In this document: in pieces, positions 10,927 through 23,300 of the stretch
Layout: each line of letters begins with the position of its first letter
How positions within the stretch are numbered: the stretch's first letter is position 1
NCBI RefSeq assembly: GCF_027579695.1
Contig: NC_083574.1
Location: 41,408,559 to 41,472,558 of the forward strand
Length of the DNA: 64,000 bases
From: Neoarius graeffei
Taxonomy: Eukaryota; Chordata; Actinopteri; Siluriformes; Ariidae
Reading direction: 5' to 3'
Program-made: the position numbers and the translations under genes
Notes under the pieces: model-generated
Database searches by the model: none
Told to the model about the DNA's origin: nothing
The model's input: the letters and a program-made list of their open reading frames with translations, nothing else

Positions 10927-11114
10927 CCGGGAAAAACTGATACAGGATTAATCTTGTAGTGTCCTGCTCCCCAGATCTTTAACCCAGCCACATCTAAAAA
11001 GTTGTACGGCTCCATGCTCTTCCAGGTTTTCATCTGTGTGTCCATGTAGAACGATGTCCGCAGCACCAGGTAGTCCGAGATGTTGGGGAACTCAACGGAT
11101 GGATAATTTTCCAA
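10927..11114 (-). pseudogene. Captured exon fragment of the YqaJ/SWIM-type protein family (hAT copy 1)
   Basis: The reverse strand reads ENYPSVEFPNISDYLVLRTS, then FYMDTQMKTWKSMEPYNFLD, and ends FPG at a donor-like CCCGG|GTAAAT. It is similar to the upstream module of a widespread teleost repeat-encoded protein with SWIM zinc finger and YqaJ nuclease (from memory). The same module is in hAT copy 2 and, in another form, at 23204-23530. It has no in-frame ATG and no downstream exons here. Confidence 0.5.
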
Positions 11115-12340
11115 TTCATAATGAATAAATGACTTTATTTAAACATAAGTTGATCAGCAGAGCTGGTGGGGTCGTGCATGTACAGATACAAAAGACTAAA
11201 AATATACAGAATCTTCAAAAAAACAAACCTTAAAATATGATTTTCACGTTAAGTTAATTAATAGTATGCATAACAATTGCCTTTGTATTTAGTTACAGCT
11301 ACAAGAGGATCAAAATTTATTCTACTAATGTCAAATTTAACTTGCAAATTTTTCTTTCACAGGAAAAATCCTTCTTTGTCAGTGTGTAAGGCTCTAATCC
11401 CATTGAGTGGTTTCTATATCCACTTCTTTTGAGTGGACTTCTTGGTTTTAATAACTTGCTTGTTTGCTGAACACAAACATCGCAATACGTTCTTGTGTTA
11501 ATGGACCAGACACCACTTTTGGATCATTAATCCCTTTTGACTGAGAATGCCGTGCATGCATGGTTTTATGTTGGCTTCTGGCACATCCATACAGTTTTAA
11601 ATACAAAACCTACAATTAAAAACAGTTGGTTTTTATTGTATTTATTTAATTCCTGGGCTCCCATCTATAACAGGGAGTGATGCTGCATCCCATTAATACA
11701 GTTTACAATAGATTATTAGATTCTAATAGAATAGATGAGCTAAAATAATTGGGGGTCTTTTTTTTTTAATGGACTCCAACTCATTACAAGTATGAACAGG
11801 TGGGCCTTAGAGTAGAAAAGGTTGAGAACCCCTACAGTACACCATAGAATGGAGGTGGAGGCGAAGTAGAAAATACAAGTTGTGGTTGATAAAAATATTG
11901 AACTACACAAACCTTACTGCACTGTCCAGCTTTGTGGCTCTAAAGGAAGTCGGTTACTCTAAGGGGCAACATCTAACTTCTGATAGAATCTAAAAGCTGA
12001 CTGGTTGAATTTAATTTATGGGAATACAAACTGTCCCAAGTCCCCCTGCTCTTCCCATTCTGAACACTGAAGAACATAGAATTGATTTATGAAGTTTTCG
12101 TGAACTTGTTTTGAGATTCACTAAATTTCATGAATACATTTTTGCCCTTGAAATTGCTATTGTGTCTATTACACAATATGTCTATTACAGCCTTCTCCTA
12201 AATTTGTTCGAAAGCAACACACAACCATTCATTTTTTATGCAAGTTTACGACATAAGTTCAGGAACAGCAAGAAGCAACTGGGCATGCAACGGTATATCA
12301 TGCAATGAGAGATCACAATACAAGTTTGTCAGTTTGAATC

Positions 12341-12686
12341 ATCTCATCTCATTATCTCTAGCTGCTTTATCCTGTTCTACAGGGTCGCAGGCAAGCTGGA
12401 GCCTATCCCAGCTGACTACGGGTGAAAGGCGGGGTACACCCTGGACAAGTCGCCAGGTCATCACAGGGCTGACACATAGACACAGACAACCATTCACACT
12501 CACACCTACGGTCAATTTAGAGTCACCAGTTAACCTAACCTGCATGTCTTTGGGGGAAACCGGAGCACCCAGACACGGGGAGAACATGCAAACTCCACAC
12601 AGAAAGGCCCTCGCCGGCCACGGGGCTCGAACCCGGACCTTCTTGCTGTGAGGCGACAGCGCTAACCACTACACCACCGTGCTGCC
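12341..12686 (-). mobile_element. DANA-like SINE
   Basis: A reverse-strand copy with tail ATCTCATCTCATTATCTC and tRNA-like head at the high-coordinate end. 11-bp duplications CAGTTTGAATC lie at 12330-12340 and 12687-12697. It has a short deletion in the central conserved block next to the TGTCTTTGGGGGAAACC stretch. Confidence 0.88.
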
Positions 12687-12697
12687 CAGTTTGAATC

Positions 12698-13177
12698 GGT
12701 GAAATACAAATGAATCACGTTTATTATCAGGCTGCGTAATCTCTTAGTTGTTCCTAACTGTAGTTGCATTGTTTAGACAGCAGTGTAGCTATACAATAAC
12801 GAACAGGTGTAGAATGCACGTGACTTCATCCTAGGTGGAAGTAATTCGGAAGTTACTCCTAAATCGTGCATAGTATGTGTTATACTGGAGAGCTACCAAT
12901 ATAGACGTTGCATATTGATATGTCGATACTGAAGGTTAAATTCATAAAGTATGAGTGACCTAGAAATATAAGTCCTCTTCCACTGAGGAGATTCTGCTTC
13001 ATGGATCCGGCAGTTCAGAGATGTTTCCCAGTTTACTGAAGCACAAACATGAGCATATGTCCATATTCAAGAGTGTGATGTAGCGATATGATTGGAAAAT
13101 GTAATATCAGGAAGCAGAGTTGGCCGAGTGTGATAGAGTAGCTTCAACGGGTGATGGAAAAATTACTGATTAGGATC
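12698..13177. other. Intergenic, nothing recognised
   Basis: No ORF of note, RNA gene or classifiable repeat between two SINE insertions. Confidence 0.4.
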
Positions 13178-13185
13178 GCTTTATG

Positions 13186-13565
13186 GCGGCACGGTGGTGT
13201 AGTGGTTAGCGCTGTCGCCTCACAGCAAGAAGGTCCTGGGTTCGAGCCCCGGGGCCGGCGAGGGCCTTTCTGTGTGGAGTTTGCATGTTCTCCCCGTGTC
13301 CGCGTGGGTTTCCTCCGGGTGCTCCGGTTTCCCCCACAGTCCAAAGACATGCAGGTTAGGTTAACTGGTGACTCTAAATTGACCGTAGGTGTGAATGTGA
13401 GTGTGAATGGCTGTCTGTGTCTATGTGTCAGCCCTGTGATGACCTGGCGACTTGTCCAGGGTGTACCCCGCCTTTCGCCCGTAGTCAGCTGGGATAGGCT
13501 CCAGCTTGCCTGCGACCCTGTAGAAGGATAAAGCAGCTACAGATAATGAGATGAGAGAGAGGAGT
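13186..13565 (+). mobile_element. DANA-like SINE, full length
   Basis: Head GGCGGCACGGTGGTGTAGTG, box B GGTTCGAGCCC, tail AATGAGATGAGAG. GCTTTATG duplications lie at 13178-13185 and 13566-13573. Confidence 0.88.
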
Positions 13566-13573
13566 GCTTTATG

Positions 13574-14231
13574 AAAAACAGAGAGCAGATGTTCAAGCAA
13601 AGATAAGTTTCAAGGATTTAAGTGAAACTAGACAAAACAAGTTGCAAGCATAGCAAACATATCTTTATTATATGTAATTGGTATTTAAGGCAAAGTTGCT
13701 GTATTGACAAAATGAAAAATTACAGAACCAAAATGCAAAATGAGTTTGTGTTCCTGGATACACTAAGTTTCTGTTAGAAACTGTCACTATTGGCAACTGC
13801 TGGAACAACTACACTCCACGCATGGGGAGAGCTTGTAATACAACACCGCCTTCTGGTGATTGATATAATAATAGAAAACATGGCTATGAATTAGTATTGT
13901 TTTAAAACACAAGTTGCATGTCAGTGCAATCTACTATCTTCTGAAGTGAATTTCACATTAAACACTAGTCTGATGAGTCCCACCTTTTGTTTCTCCTGCT
14001 ATTCTTTGGTATTGATCCCAATATGAGAACATTTTCTCCTTCTGTGTAGATTTACACTGAGGAAAGCAATTTCTGATTCACAAGAAATCACATGTAAAAG
14101 AGATTCGAAACATGAGTTGATAGAATTAGGCTGAATGTTCATCAGTAATATCTTTTGTTATTGATGTACTAATCACAGCATGATAGAAGTTTTTATTTTA
14201 AAATCAGGCTCACAAAAATCACTGTCTATTT
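13574..14231. other. Downstream region of tbxas1, probable 3' UTR
   Basis: On the reverse strand an AATAAA lies about 35-40 bases after the tbxas1 stop (TTTATT at 14192-14197), and another lies near 13660. No other gene or repeat was recognised. Confidence 0.4.
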
Positions 14232-14324
14232 TTATGCTTCACCAAAATTCTCTCTCTTGGTTATTTTGACAAAAACTCCATTCTTGGGTCCGAGGGTGGT
14301 ATGTGACTTTAATGCAAGAGGAAC
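14232..14324 (-). CDS. tbxas1: tbxas1 terminal exon
   Basis: Acceptor TGTCTTACAG precedes GTTCCTCTTG. It encodes VPLALKSHTTLGPKNGVFVK and ITKRENFGEA, then TAA at 14232-14234. Phase 0 start. Confidence 0.9.
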   Translation of the reverse strand, partial: VPLALKSHTTLGPKNGVFVKITKRENFGEA

Positions 14325-17300
14325 CTGTAAGACATAAGAACTGGAATGTTAGAGAAGATTTGACCAGGAACATACAGTAGAGAACGCCTTTAGAAATCTG
14401 ACTCTGAATGGCTGGATGTAGGTTACATTTAAACACAATGCCTTTTGAATACTATAGTAACAGTGTGAAATAAACACACCTCGGTGTCTTCACATGCCTC
14501 CACACTAAATGTTTTAAAGATGTTGACCAGCGCCATCCTAATCTCCAGCTGAGCCAGTCTCATACCCACACAGCTGCGAGGCCCTGCTCCGAACGGTAGG
14601 TACACGAAAGGGTGTCGACTGGCCTTGGCTTCAGGGGTAAACCTGAGACAGGAGGGATGTATTAGCAGCGTGCAGACATTACAGCTAATTCACTGTAAAG
14701 TTCAGATTGCCAAAGCAGGTAACATATTACATAATACACCACTTTTCAGGCAAATAATCAGGTCAGATTTTACCTGCTAAAACAGAAGCAAGTGCAACAG
14801 TCAAAGTTTCCAGAAGAGCTGGAGCAGATTCTCCAAGATGCTCAACAAAACCTAACTTCTAATTTCCTTATAAAACTGCACAAATTGTACCTGAGACTAA
14901 TGATGCATTTAAAAAAAAAAGCAAAGTGTCATCACATCAAATACTGACTTTGTTTATTACTGTTACTGCTCTTTATAGTACACTGCCCGGCCAAAAAAAG
15001 TTGCACGCTTGATTATGGTGTGCGTTTGCAGTGGCATCATTTCAGCAACCTTATGCAACATCAAAAAATTTATTTCTGTCCAGGGTTGTATTGACGATGG
15101 GAGGGTCGAACCACTCTGTAAAGTCGTCTCCAGGACATCCCAAAGACTTCCAATGGAGTTAAGGTAGAGACTCTGTGATGCCCAGTTCATGTGAAAATGA
15201 TTCCTCGTGCTCCCTGAACCACTCTCACAATTTGAGCCCTAATTTTATACCCCGTGCCATTAAAGAACAACAAACCCAATGATGGTATAACCTGGTCATT
15301 CAGGTCGTCATCTGACTTCATTTTATTGCCCCATAATGTTGCTGAGCCTTGATCTGACCAACTGAAGCGACCCCAGATTATAACACTGCCTCCAGAGGCT
15401 TGTACAGTGGCCACTCTGCGTGATGGGTGCATCACTTCATGCGCTTCCCTTCTTACCCTGACACACCTATCACTCAGGAGTAGGGTAAACCTGGACTCAT
15501 CAGACCACATGACCTTTTCCCATTGCTCCAGAGTCTAATCTTCATGCTCCCTAGCAAATTGAAGCCTTTTCTCCTGATTAGTCTCACTAACAAGCGGTTT
15601 TCTTATGGCCACACAGCGGTTTAGTCCCAATCCTGAGAGTTCTTGTCACATTGTGCATGTGGAAATGCTCTTACTGTCACTATTAAACATGGACACGAGT
15701 TCTACTGCCAGTTTTTTACAATTTGACTTCACCAAGCATTTAAGTCAGTGTTTCTCAACCACTGGGCTGAAGTGCCATCTAGTGGGCCGTGAAATTTTTT
15801 TCAAGTTTGAAACCAAATACTAAATAGTTCAGGATTATCATATGCCTCTTTTCCACCAAATCAGTTCCAGGGCTGGTTCGGGGCCGGTGCTGGCGCTGGT
15901 TCACAACCCGTTCAACTCGCGAGCCAGCTGAGAACCAGTTTGCTTTTCCATAGCTCGCGGTGCTAAGGGGAGCCACGTCATTACGTCGCTGTATACGTCA
16001 GTTACGTCGCTACGTTTGCATAAACCTTGGCGCGAATATTGAAGCAAAAACAACACGGAAGAAGCAGCAGCAACAACAACAACAATAATAATAATAATGG
16101 ATGACTTCGTGTTTGTACAGCTGCTGCTTCTCGTCGCTTAAAAATGGCGATCTTTCGCGGTCTTGTTATTGTTGTTGGTCTTAACAACTCCGCCCCCCCG
16201 CTGACGTAAGCGGTTCTTTCCTCTGGCCCAGCAGGTGGGGTTTACATTAGACCGTATCAGCGGATCATCAGATTAACGTTTTTAAAACGATTAGTGTGCA
16301 CACAGCAACGCCAATACACGATTCGCGTGCACACAGCAACACCAATACACGGATACGCTCGGCTCCGCAGGCATCCTGCGCTCCAAATCACTCCGCTCTG
16401 AACAGTGAGTGCCCTCTGGAGGGTGCGCACTCCGGCCCTGCGCAGCTCACAGAGCGCGCGAGTGAAGTGCACAAGCAGTGATTCGGGACTAAGCCGCTGT
16501 GTGTGCGATCTCAGTGCATATAGGGCATGCACGTCACTTACCACTTGCAAGTGGAAGGATAGCAAGCCTAAAGACAATCATAACTACACAATGGGCAGTA
16601 TTTGCATCAGTATTTGCAGTATTTTCATACTTTTATACTCTTTAATGAAAGGTGATACAAGGCGGAAGTCCGTGCCGTTTTTCAGCAGTCATGACCAACG
16701 CCAGCGAATCAGGAAGGTGGATGTCACAGTGACGTTGTCCAATGACGACGCCAGCTAGAGCTCAGCACAGCGTATCCGCGTATTCTCAATGTTTACACAG
16801 CACCGGACCAGACACGATCTGGATTGAATACGTGGACCCTGGCGGATTCCCGTTTCCCGGCGTTTCCAGGCGTTTTAATGTAAACGGACAGTGCATCCGC
16901 GAAGAAAACGAGACAGATACGGTCTAATGTAAACTTGGCCTTAGAGTTGGTGCTAGCCTGGAACCGGTTTTTCTTGCCCCAGAGCCAGTTCTTTGTCAGT
17001 GGAAACAGAAAACCCGGTTCCAAACTAAGCACTGGCCCCGAACCAGCCCTGGAACTGCTTTGGTAGAAAAGGGGCAACGGTGTCCCAAATCCGGTAGCTG
17101 GTTTGCCATACACTTTTCAAGTGGAACAAATACATTTGTGGGTAAATTAAGAAGAACAAGCCTTTTATTTTGTCACATTTAACACGTGTGCGCGCAGAGA
17201 CAGAGAGAGCGAGTGAGCAGGGGGCTGGATAAATAAATACATTTGTGGGTAAATTATATGGATCTGTGATACTTGCTGGAAGATTGAGAATCGAACGACT

Positions 17301-20300
17301 GTGGTTTGTTTACACCTGATACTATAAAACTTGTGGTAACCTTCTCAAAGACATGTACATAAAGCCCAGAAACTCCTATTTACCCGGGCAAAAACGATAC
17401 AGGATTAATCTTGTAGTGTCCTGATCCCCAGATCTTTAACCCAGCCACATATAAAAAGTTGTTCTCCTCCATGCTCTTCCAGGTTTTCATCTGTTTGTCC
17501 GTGTAGAACAATGTCTGCAATGCCAGGTAGTCTGAGATGTCAGGGAACTCAACGGATGGATCATTTTCCAACTCATAATAAATGAATTAATAACTTTATT
17601 TAAACATGATAAATTGATCAGCAGAGCTGGTGGGGTCGTGTACGTACAGATATAAATCATTCATTACAAAAGACTACAAATATACACAATCTTTAAAACA
17701 AACTTAAAATCTGTTGATTATTTGTGAATTATATTCGCATTAAGTTAATTAATAGTATGCATAACTATTGTATTTGTCTCAAAATTTATTCTACTAAAGT
17801 CAAATTTAGCTAAATTTTTCTTTCACAGGAAAAATCCTTCATTGTTAGTGTGTAAGGATCTAATCCCATTGAGTGGTTTCTATATTCACTTCTTTTGAGT
17901 GGACTTCTTGGTTTTAACAACTTGCTTGTTTGCTGAACACAAACATGGCAATAAGTTCTTGTGTTAATGGACCAGACTCCACTTTTGGATCATTAATCCC
18001 TTTTGACTGAGAATGCCGTGCATGCATGGTTTTATGTTGGCTTCTGGCACATCCATACAGTTTTAAATACGATATCTACAATTAAAAATGGTTTGGTTTT
18101 ATTGTATTTTTTAAATTCCTGGGCTCCCATCTGTAACAGGGAGTGATGTCACATCCCATTAATACACTTTACAATAGATTATTAGATTCTAATAGAATAG
18201 ATGAGCCAAAATAATTGGGGATCTTTTTCAAAGGACCCAACTCGTTACAAGTATGAATAGGTGGGCCTCAAAGCAGAAATGGTTGAGAACCCCTGATTTA
18301 AGTGATCTCAAATCACAGTCAAAATTTCTTCCTTGAAGTTGACAATTCTTCACCCAATTCCAGCCATTTCATAAATCTCCTTAGTTTTTTTTTTTTGCTT
18401 GATGCAGATCAATAATTTGACCCTTCTGAAACCCAGTAACATCTTTTCCATGACCACGGGATACATCTTCCCACATGATTTTTTTAAGAAATGAGAAATT
18501 ACTCACTGCATCAGTTAGGGTTAAAAGAATTGTTGCCAGGTGAAACACATTAATTACTGCAGTAATTATCCAATCAAAAGCTCTTGAGTGTTTGCTTATT
18601 TAAATTCAAACAGTGACTTTGTTTGAACATAGAAGACTTTTTTTTTTAAATCATTTATTATTAGTGATTATTTTGAAGACATCTCCCCTTTACAGCATTT
18701 CCTAGCAAGTGCCACTTTGTGCCCTCCCCAGTGATTCTCTAGCCATCCATCATCTATACCGCTTACCTGTCAGGGTCGCCGGGAAACTCAAGCCAACCCC
18801 ACCTGACTTTGGGTAAGAGGTGGGGTACACCCTAGGAAGGTTGGCGCTCTATCTCAGGGCTAACACAGAGACAAACAGCCATACACATTCACAGCCATGA
18901 GCAATTTAGAGTAGCCAGTTGACCTAATCTACATGACTTTGGACGGTGGGAGGAAACCCACACTGGCATGAGGAGAATATGCAAACTCCACACAGAAAGG
19001 CTCGAGCCAACCGTGAGGTTCGAACCCAAAACCTTATTACTGTGAGGTGACAGTGCTAACCACTGCACTACCTGCACGTGTCCAGAAAAGTCCAACTAAG
19101 TAGGTATATGAAATTAACAGACACATAGCAGTTCAGATGCTGCAGCTGGTCTCTCCCTTCCAAGTCTGTCAGTCACTTCATTCCCAAGTGTATCCATGTC
19201 TTCTACGGTATAGTAGAATAACATTTTAAAAACTAATTTCTGGTGGAAAAAATGTGCAGATATCAGCACAAGGAAAAGTAACTGATCAAATTAGACAGTG
19301 TAGATGGAAAGACAGGTTAGATGAGAAAAGTGACATGGAAGAAAAAGCTGTTTTGTTATTGAAACATATGATGTGTGGTGCTCAAAACTGCGATAATCAT
19401 CTGATGAAATGACCACCTTCCATTGCTCCAGGGTCCAGTTTCAATACTAACGTGGACAGACGTTAGTATGGGCGCTCTACTGGTCTTGGGCTACACAGTT
19501 CCATACATAGCACAGCACAGCACATTTCTCCCGTAACCATCACTAAATTCTCTGTGACATGGACCACTTTAGTCCTTCTGTCACTTCAGACCAGATAGGA
19601 TGGCCTTTGTTGCCCTCAGGCATTGATGAGCTTTGGGGGTCCAACATCCTGTCACTGGTTCATGGGTTTTTTTCCCTCTGCAAATACCACCGTCAGTAGA
19701 TACTCATGACTGTTGCCTGGGAGCATCCCACAAGCTTTGCCATTACGGAGATGCCCTGACCCAGTGGTCTGCCACAATGATTTGGCCAAAGTCAAAGTCC
19801 AATCAAGCAGGTCTTTATTGTCAACACAGCCATATACAGTGTGCAGTACACAGTGAGAAGAAATAATGTTTCTCCTGGACCCAAGGTGCAAGATGTATGC
19901 CATGTATGACCTCCACAGTGCTGACAGGACATAAATAAAGACACTCAGGTTTTCACATCTGCCTGTTTCTCCTACATCAAGCACATTACATATAAAACCA
20001 ATAAACTTCTCTCTCTCATCTCATTATCTCTAGCCGCTTTATCCTTCTACAGGGTCGCAGGCAAGCTGGAGCCTATCCCAGCTGACTACGGGCGAAAGGC
20101 GGGGTACACCCTGGACAAGTCGCCAGGTCATCACAGGGCTGACACATAGACACAGACAACCATTCACACCTACGGTCAAATTAGAGTCACCAGTTAACCT
20201 AACCTGCATGTCTTTGGACTGTGGGGGAAACCGGAGCACCCGGAGGAAACCCACGCAGACACGGGGAGAACATGCAAACTCCGCACAGAAAGGCCCTCGC

Positions 20301-23300
20301 CGGCCACGGGGCTCGAACCCGGACCTTCTTGCTGTGAGGCGACAGCGCTAACCACTACACCACCGTGCCGCCACCAATAAACTTATACAATGAATTTAAA
20401 AAAAAAAACAAGAGTGCTCTGAGAGCACACTATCCCCTGCTGGCAACTATGCCATAACTCTGGTAAAATGTGATTAAATTGAACAAAATTGGAATATGTG
20501 TATTACCGACATATAACAATTCTTTGTTATATGTCGGTACTATGCTTATTGTATTTTCGTTAAATTCGGTCACATTTTACCAGAGTTACAGCCCTTGATT
20601 GATAAAATTATACTTTGACAATGTCATGAGAGTGTTTTCTTCTGAAATCAACTCCTCTCACAGTTTGTGGAGGAATTTCACCAAACTTGTTTCGTGCAAT
20701 TCCTCCACAAGTTGTGAGAGGAGTTGATTTCAGAAGGTGAGTACCCTTCCCAGGACGGACGGATGGACATCGCCACCACATAATCCCTCTTCGAGCCTTT
20801 CGGCCAGCGGGGGATAAAAATTGTGAGGGAAGTTGATTTCAGAAAGCAAGCACACCTTGATGAAATTGCCAAAGTACAAATTTGTTAGTAATCAAGGGCA
20901 TAACTGGTAAAATTTGCCCAAATTAAAGGAAATTTCAATATGTCTATAACTGTCATATAATAAAGCCTTTTGCCAAGTTTGGTGAAATTCCTCCACAAAT
21001 TGTGAGAGGAGTCGATTTCAGAAGAACGTACACCCTCATGAAATTGTCAAAGTACAAGTTATTTAATCAAGGGTCAAAACTCTGCTAAAATTTTCACAAA
21101 CGAAATTAAATCGCCATATACGTATTACCGTCATATAACAAGGCCTTTTGCCAAGCTTCGAGAAATTCGTCTAAAAATTGTGAGAGGAGTTGATGTCAGA
21201 AGGCGAGCACACCTTCATGAAATTGTAAAAGTACAAGGTTGTAAATCAAGGGCCACAACTCTGGTAAAATGCGACAGAATTGAACAAAATAACAATATGC
21301 GTACTACCGACATATAACAATGCCTTTTGCCAAGTTTGGTGAAATTCCTCCACAAACTGTGAGAGGAGTTGATTTCAGAAGCAAACACACTCTCGTGAAA
21401 TTGTCAAAGTATAATTTTGTCAATCAAGGGCTGTAACTCTGGTAAAAATGTGATCGAATTTAACGAAAATACAATAAGCGTAGTACCGACATGTAACAAA
21501 GAATCCTTCCAAGTTTTGTGAAAGTCCTCCACAAATTGTGAGAGGAACGGATTTTAGAAGGTGAGTACCCTTTCCGGGACGGATGGACGGACATAATCCT
21601 CCTTCGGGCCTTTCGGCCAGCAGGGGATTAAAAATTCTTGCTAAATGTGTTATATAATGGACAGCTCTGGATTTAGTGCAACCCTGATTTTCATTTTCTT
21701 GCATGGTTCATGTTAAACATTTATATGCATAATTATGCCCATAATGACTATGGATTTTGTGATGAGCATCACTTTTTGAGTAAAAATAGATCCTCAGTAC
21801 GCCTTCTCTCCGTATGTTTACCATAAGAAGTGTTCTCCGAATTGTCTAAGGACATGATGTGTTTTGTGCATAGGAGCCCAATGACCCTTCGAGCCATCTT
21901 GAGATGCCATTGAGAGAAACAGATTAACGGCGTTCTGTAGCGAGTGGGGACTGGTTGGACAGCAGGAGCCTAAGGTCATAAGCTGGTATAAAAAGACTGG
22001 CTCTTTTGAGAATACGAAAATGGGGTAAGGGCTCTGAGCTGAGGGACAATGGAGCAGTAGGCTGAATAATGATGAAAACAGAAAGTATATCAAATATATC
22101 CATACATCAAATATATAGTTTTAAGCTATTACCTCTGCCAACTTTGTTGGAGGAGATTATGTTTTCGCCTCCGTTTGTTTGCCTGTTCCCAACATAACTC
22201 AGAAAGTAGTGAATGAATTTTGATGAAATTCTGAGGAAAGGTGGACCATGGGCTAAGGAATAAATGATCAGATTTTGATGCAAATCTGGATATGTATGTG
22301 GAGCCAGGATTTTTTTTTTTTTTGCTATTCCCAAAGTAACTCAAAAAGTAGTGAACGGATTTTGATGAAATTTGGTGTACAGCTTTAGTATTAGACTAGG
22401 TTCAAGTGATTTGATCTTGATGTTGATCCAGATCAGGATCTGGATCAATTTTTTGTTATCAAAATAACTCAAAAAGTAGTGGATGAATTTTGATGAAATT
22501 CAGTATGTAGCTTTGTCCTAGCCCAGCTTAGAACTGATTAACTTCTGGAAGTGATCCATATCTTCTTGGGGATCCTGGATCCAGAAAACTTTAATAGGGT
22601 AAGTATTAGTCAGATTTCACTATAGAGGGATTTCACTGATGTCACCCGAAACCGGAAGTAAACAGACCCTGCGCCATTTTGGAAGACCAACAAACTCGTG
22701 ATTAGGGGGAAATAACGGCAGCGGTATGTGAACCCACGAGAATAAAGTGGAGTGGCAAACGACTTAAACAAACAAATCTGAGCTGTTTTCTTTATGATTT
22801 ACTGGCCCAACAGTAGACTTGAAAGAAACCTGTGTGAGACTTGGCAAAAAACTGTGGATATAATGGATAAGTCTGTGCATGATCTGCGGACACTTTGAGG
22901 TAAGCAAACGCAAGAAATTCAGATTTAAAACATGCTAAATTGGCCCCAAGTTGATAACTGTATGAGGAGCAAGCCTCCCAGACTTCTACAATTTAATAAT
23001 AATAATAATTTAGGATGGTTTGGGGCTTGCTCTCCCTCCTATTATATAAATAAAGCATAGTTGTTGTGTAGGCATATATCATAAATACATATGTATAATT
23101 TGGATAAATTAACCTAAATTATGGATACCTTAATAGTAACAAAAAGTATTAATTTTTCAACTGAAAAGATATATTATTAAAAGATAAATATCAACAAGAT
23201 TACCTTGGCCATAACTATGTGTAGGTTATTCTTAACAACAGCTGTAATATCACGACCCAAGCCACTAACAACATAATTGTAAGCCTGTAGCCCTTTGTAG

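Larger units (their letters stand above)
8861..11834. mobile_element. hAT non-autonomous element (copy 1), interrupted by a Tc1
   Basis: Starts CAGTGTTTCTCAACC and ends GGTTGAGAACCCCTA, the classic hAT-type end. 8-bp flanks CATTACAC and CAGTACAC match at 7 of 8 positions. A close relative with an exact 8-bp duplication is at 15746-18295. It contains a Tc1 at 9177-10733 and a captured exon-like segment at 10927-11114. No hAT transposase is visible. Confidence 0.8.
8205..12056. mobile_element. Outer terminal-inverted-repeat element holding nested insertions
   Basis: The left end GGGAAGAGCAGGGAGACTTG... (8205-8229) and right end ...CAAGTCCCCCTGCTCTTCCC (12032-12056) are inverted matches over 25 bp with one mismatch. 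Related GGGGAGAC and GGGAGACTTGGGACA motifs recur at 8391-8455, and inverted near 8703-8720. Without the nested hAT the element would be about 0.9 kb. No transposase of its own and no clear target duplication was seen. Confidence 0.5.
15746..18295. mobile_element. hAT non-autonomous element (copy 2)
   Basis: Ends CAGTGTTTCTCAACC and GGTTGAGAACCCCTG with a perfect 8-bp duplication ATTTAAGT (15738-15745, 18296-18303). It is inserted in the Tc1 relic and itself split by a MITE at 16235-16940. It keeps about 150 bp next to the left end that copy 1 has lost. It carries the same exon-like fragment as copy 1. Confidence 0.88.
14981..18640 (-). mobile_element. Degenerate Tc1-like transposon, split by a hAT
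   Basis: The left end CACTGCCCGGCCAAAAAAAG follows TA. Reverse-strand fragments include MWSDESRFTLLLSDRC (first catalytic Asp region, 15187-15510) and LNSIGSLWDVLETTLQ (14963-15190). In the latter the conserved Glu of the family's PIENLW motif is Gly. The 5' part resumes after the hAT at 18304, where a QIIDLHQA-like N-terminal stretch is encoded near 18400. The right end is eroded and 18640 is approximate. Inactive. Confidence 0.65.
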
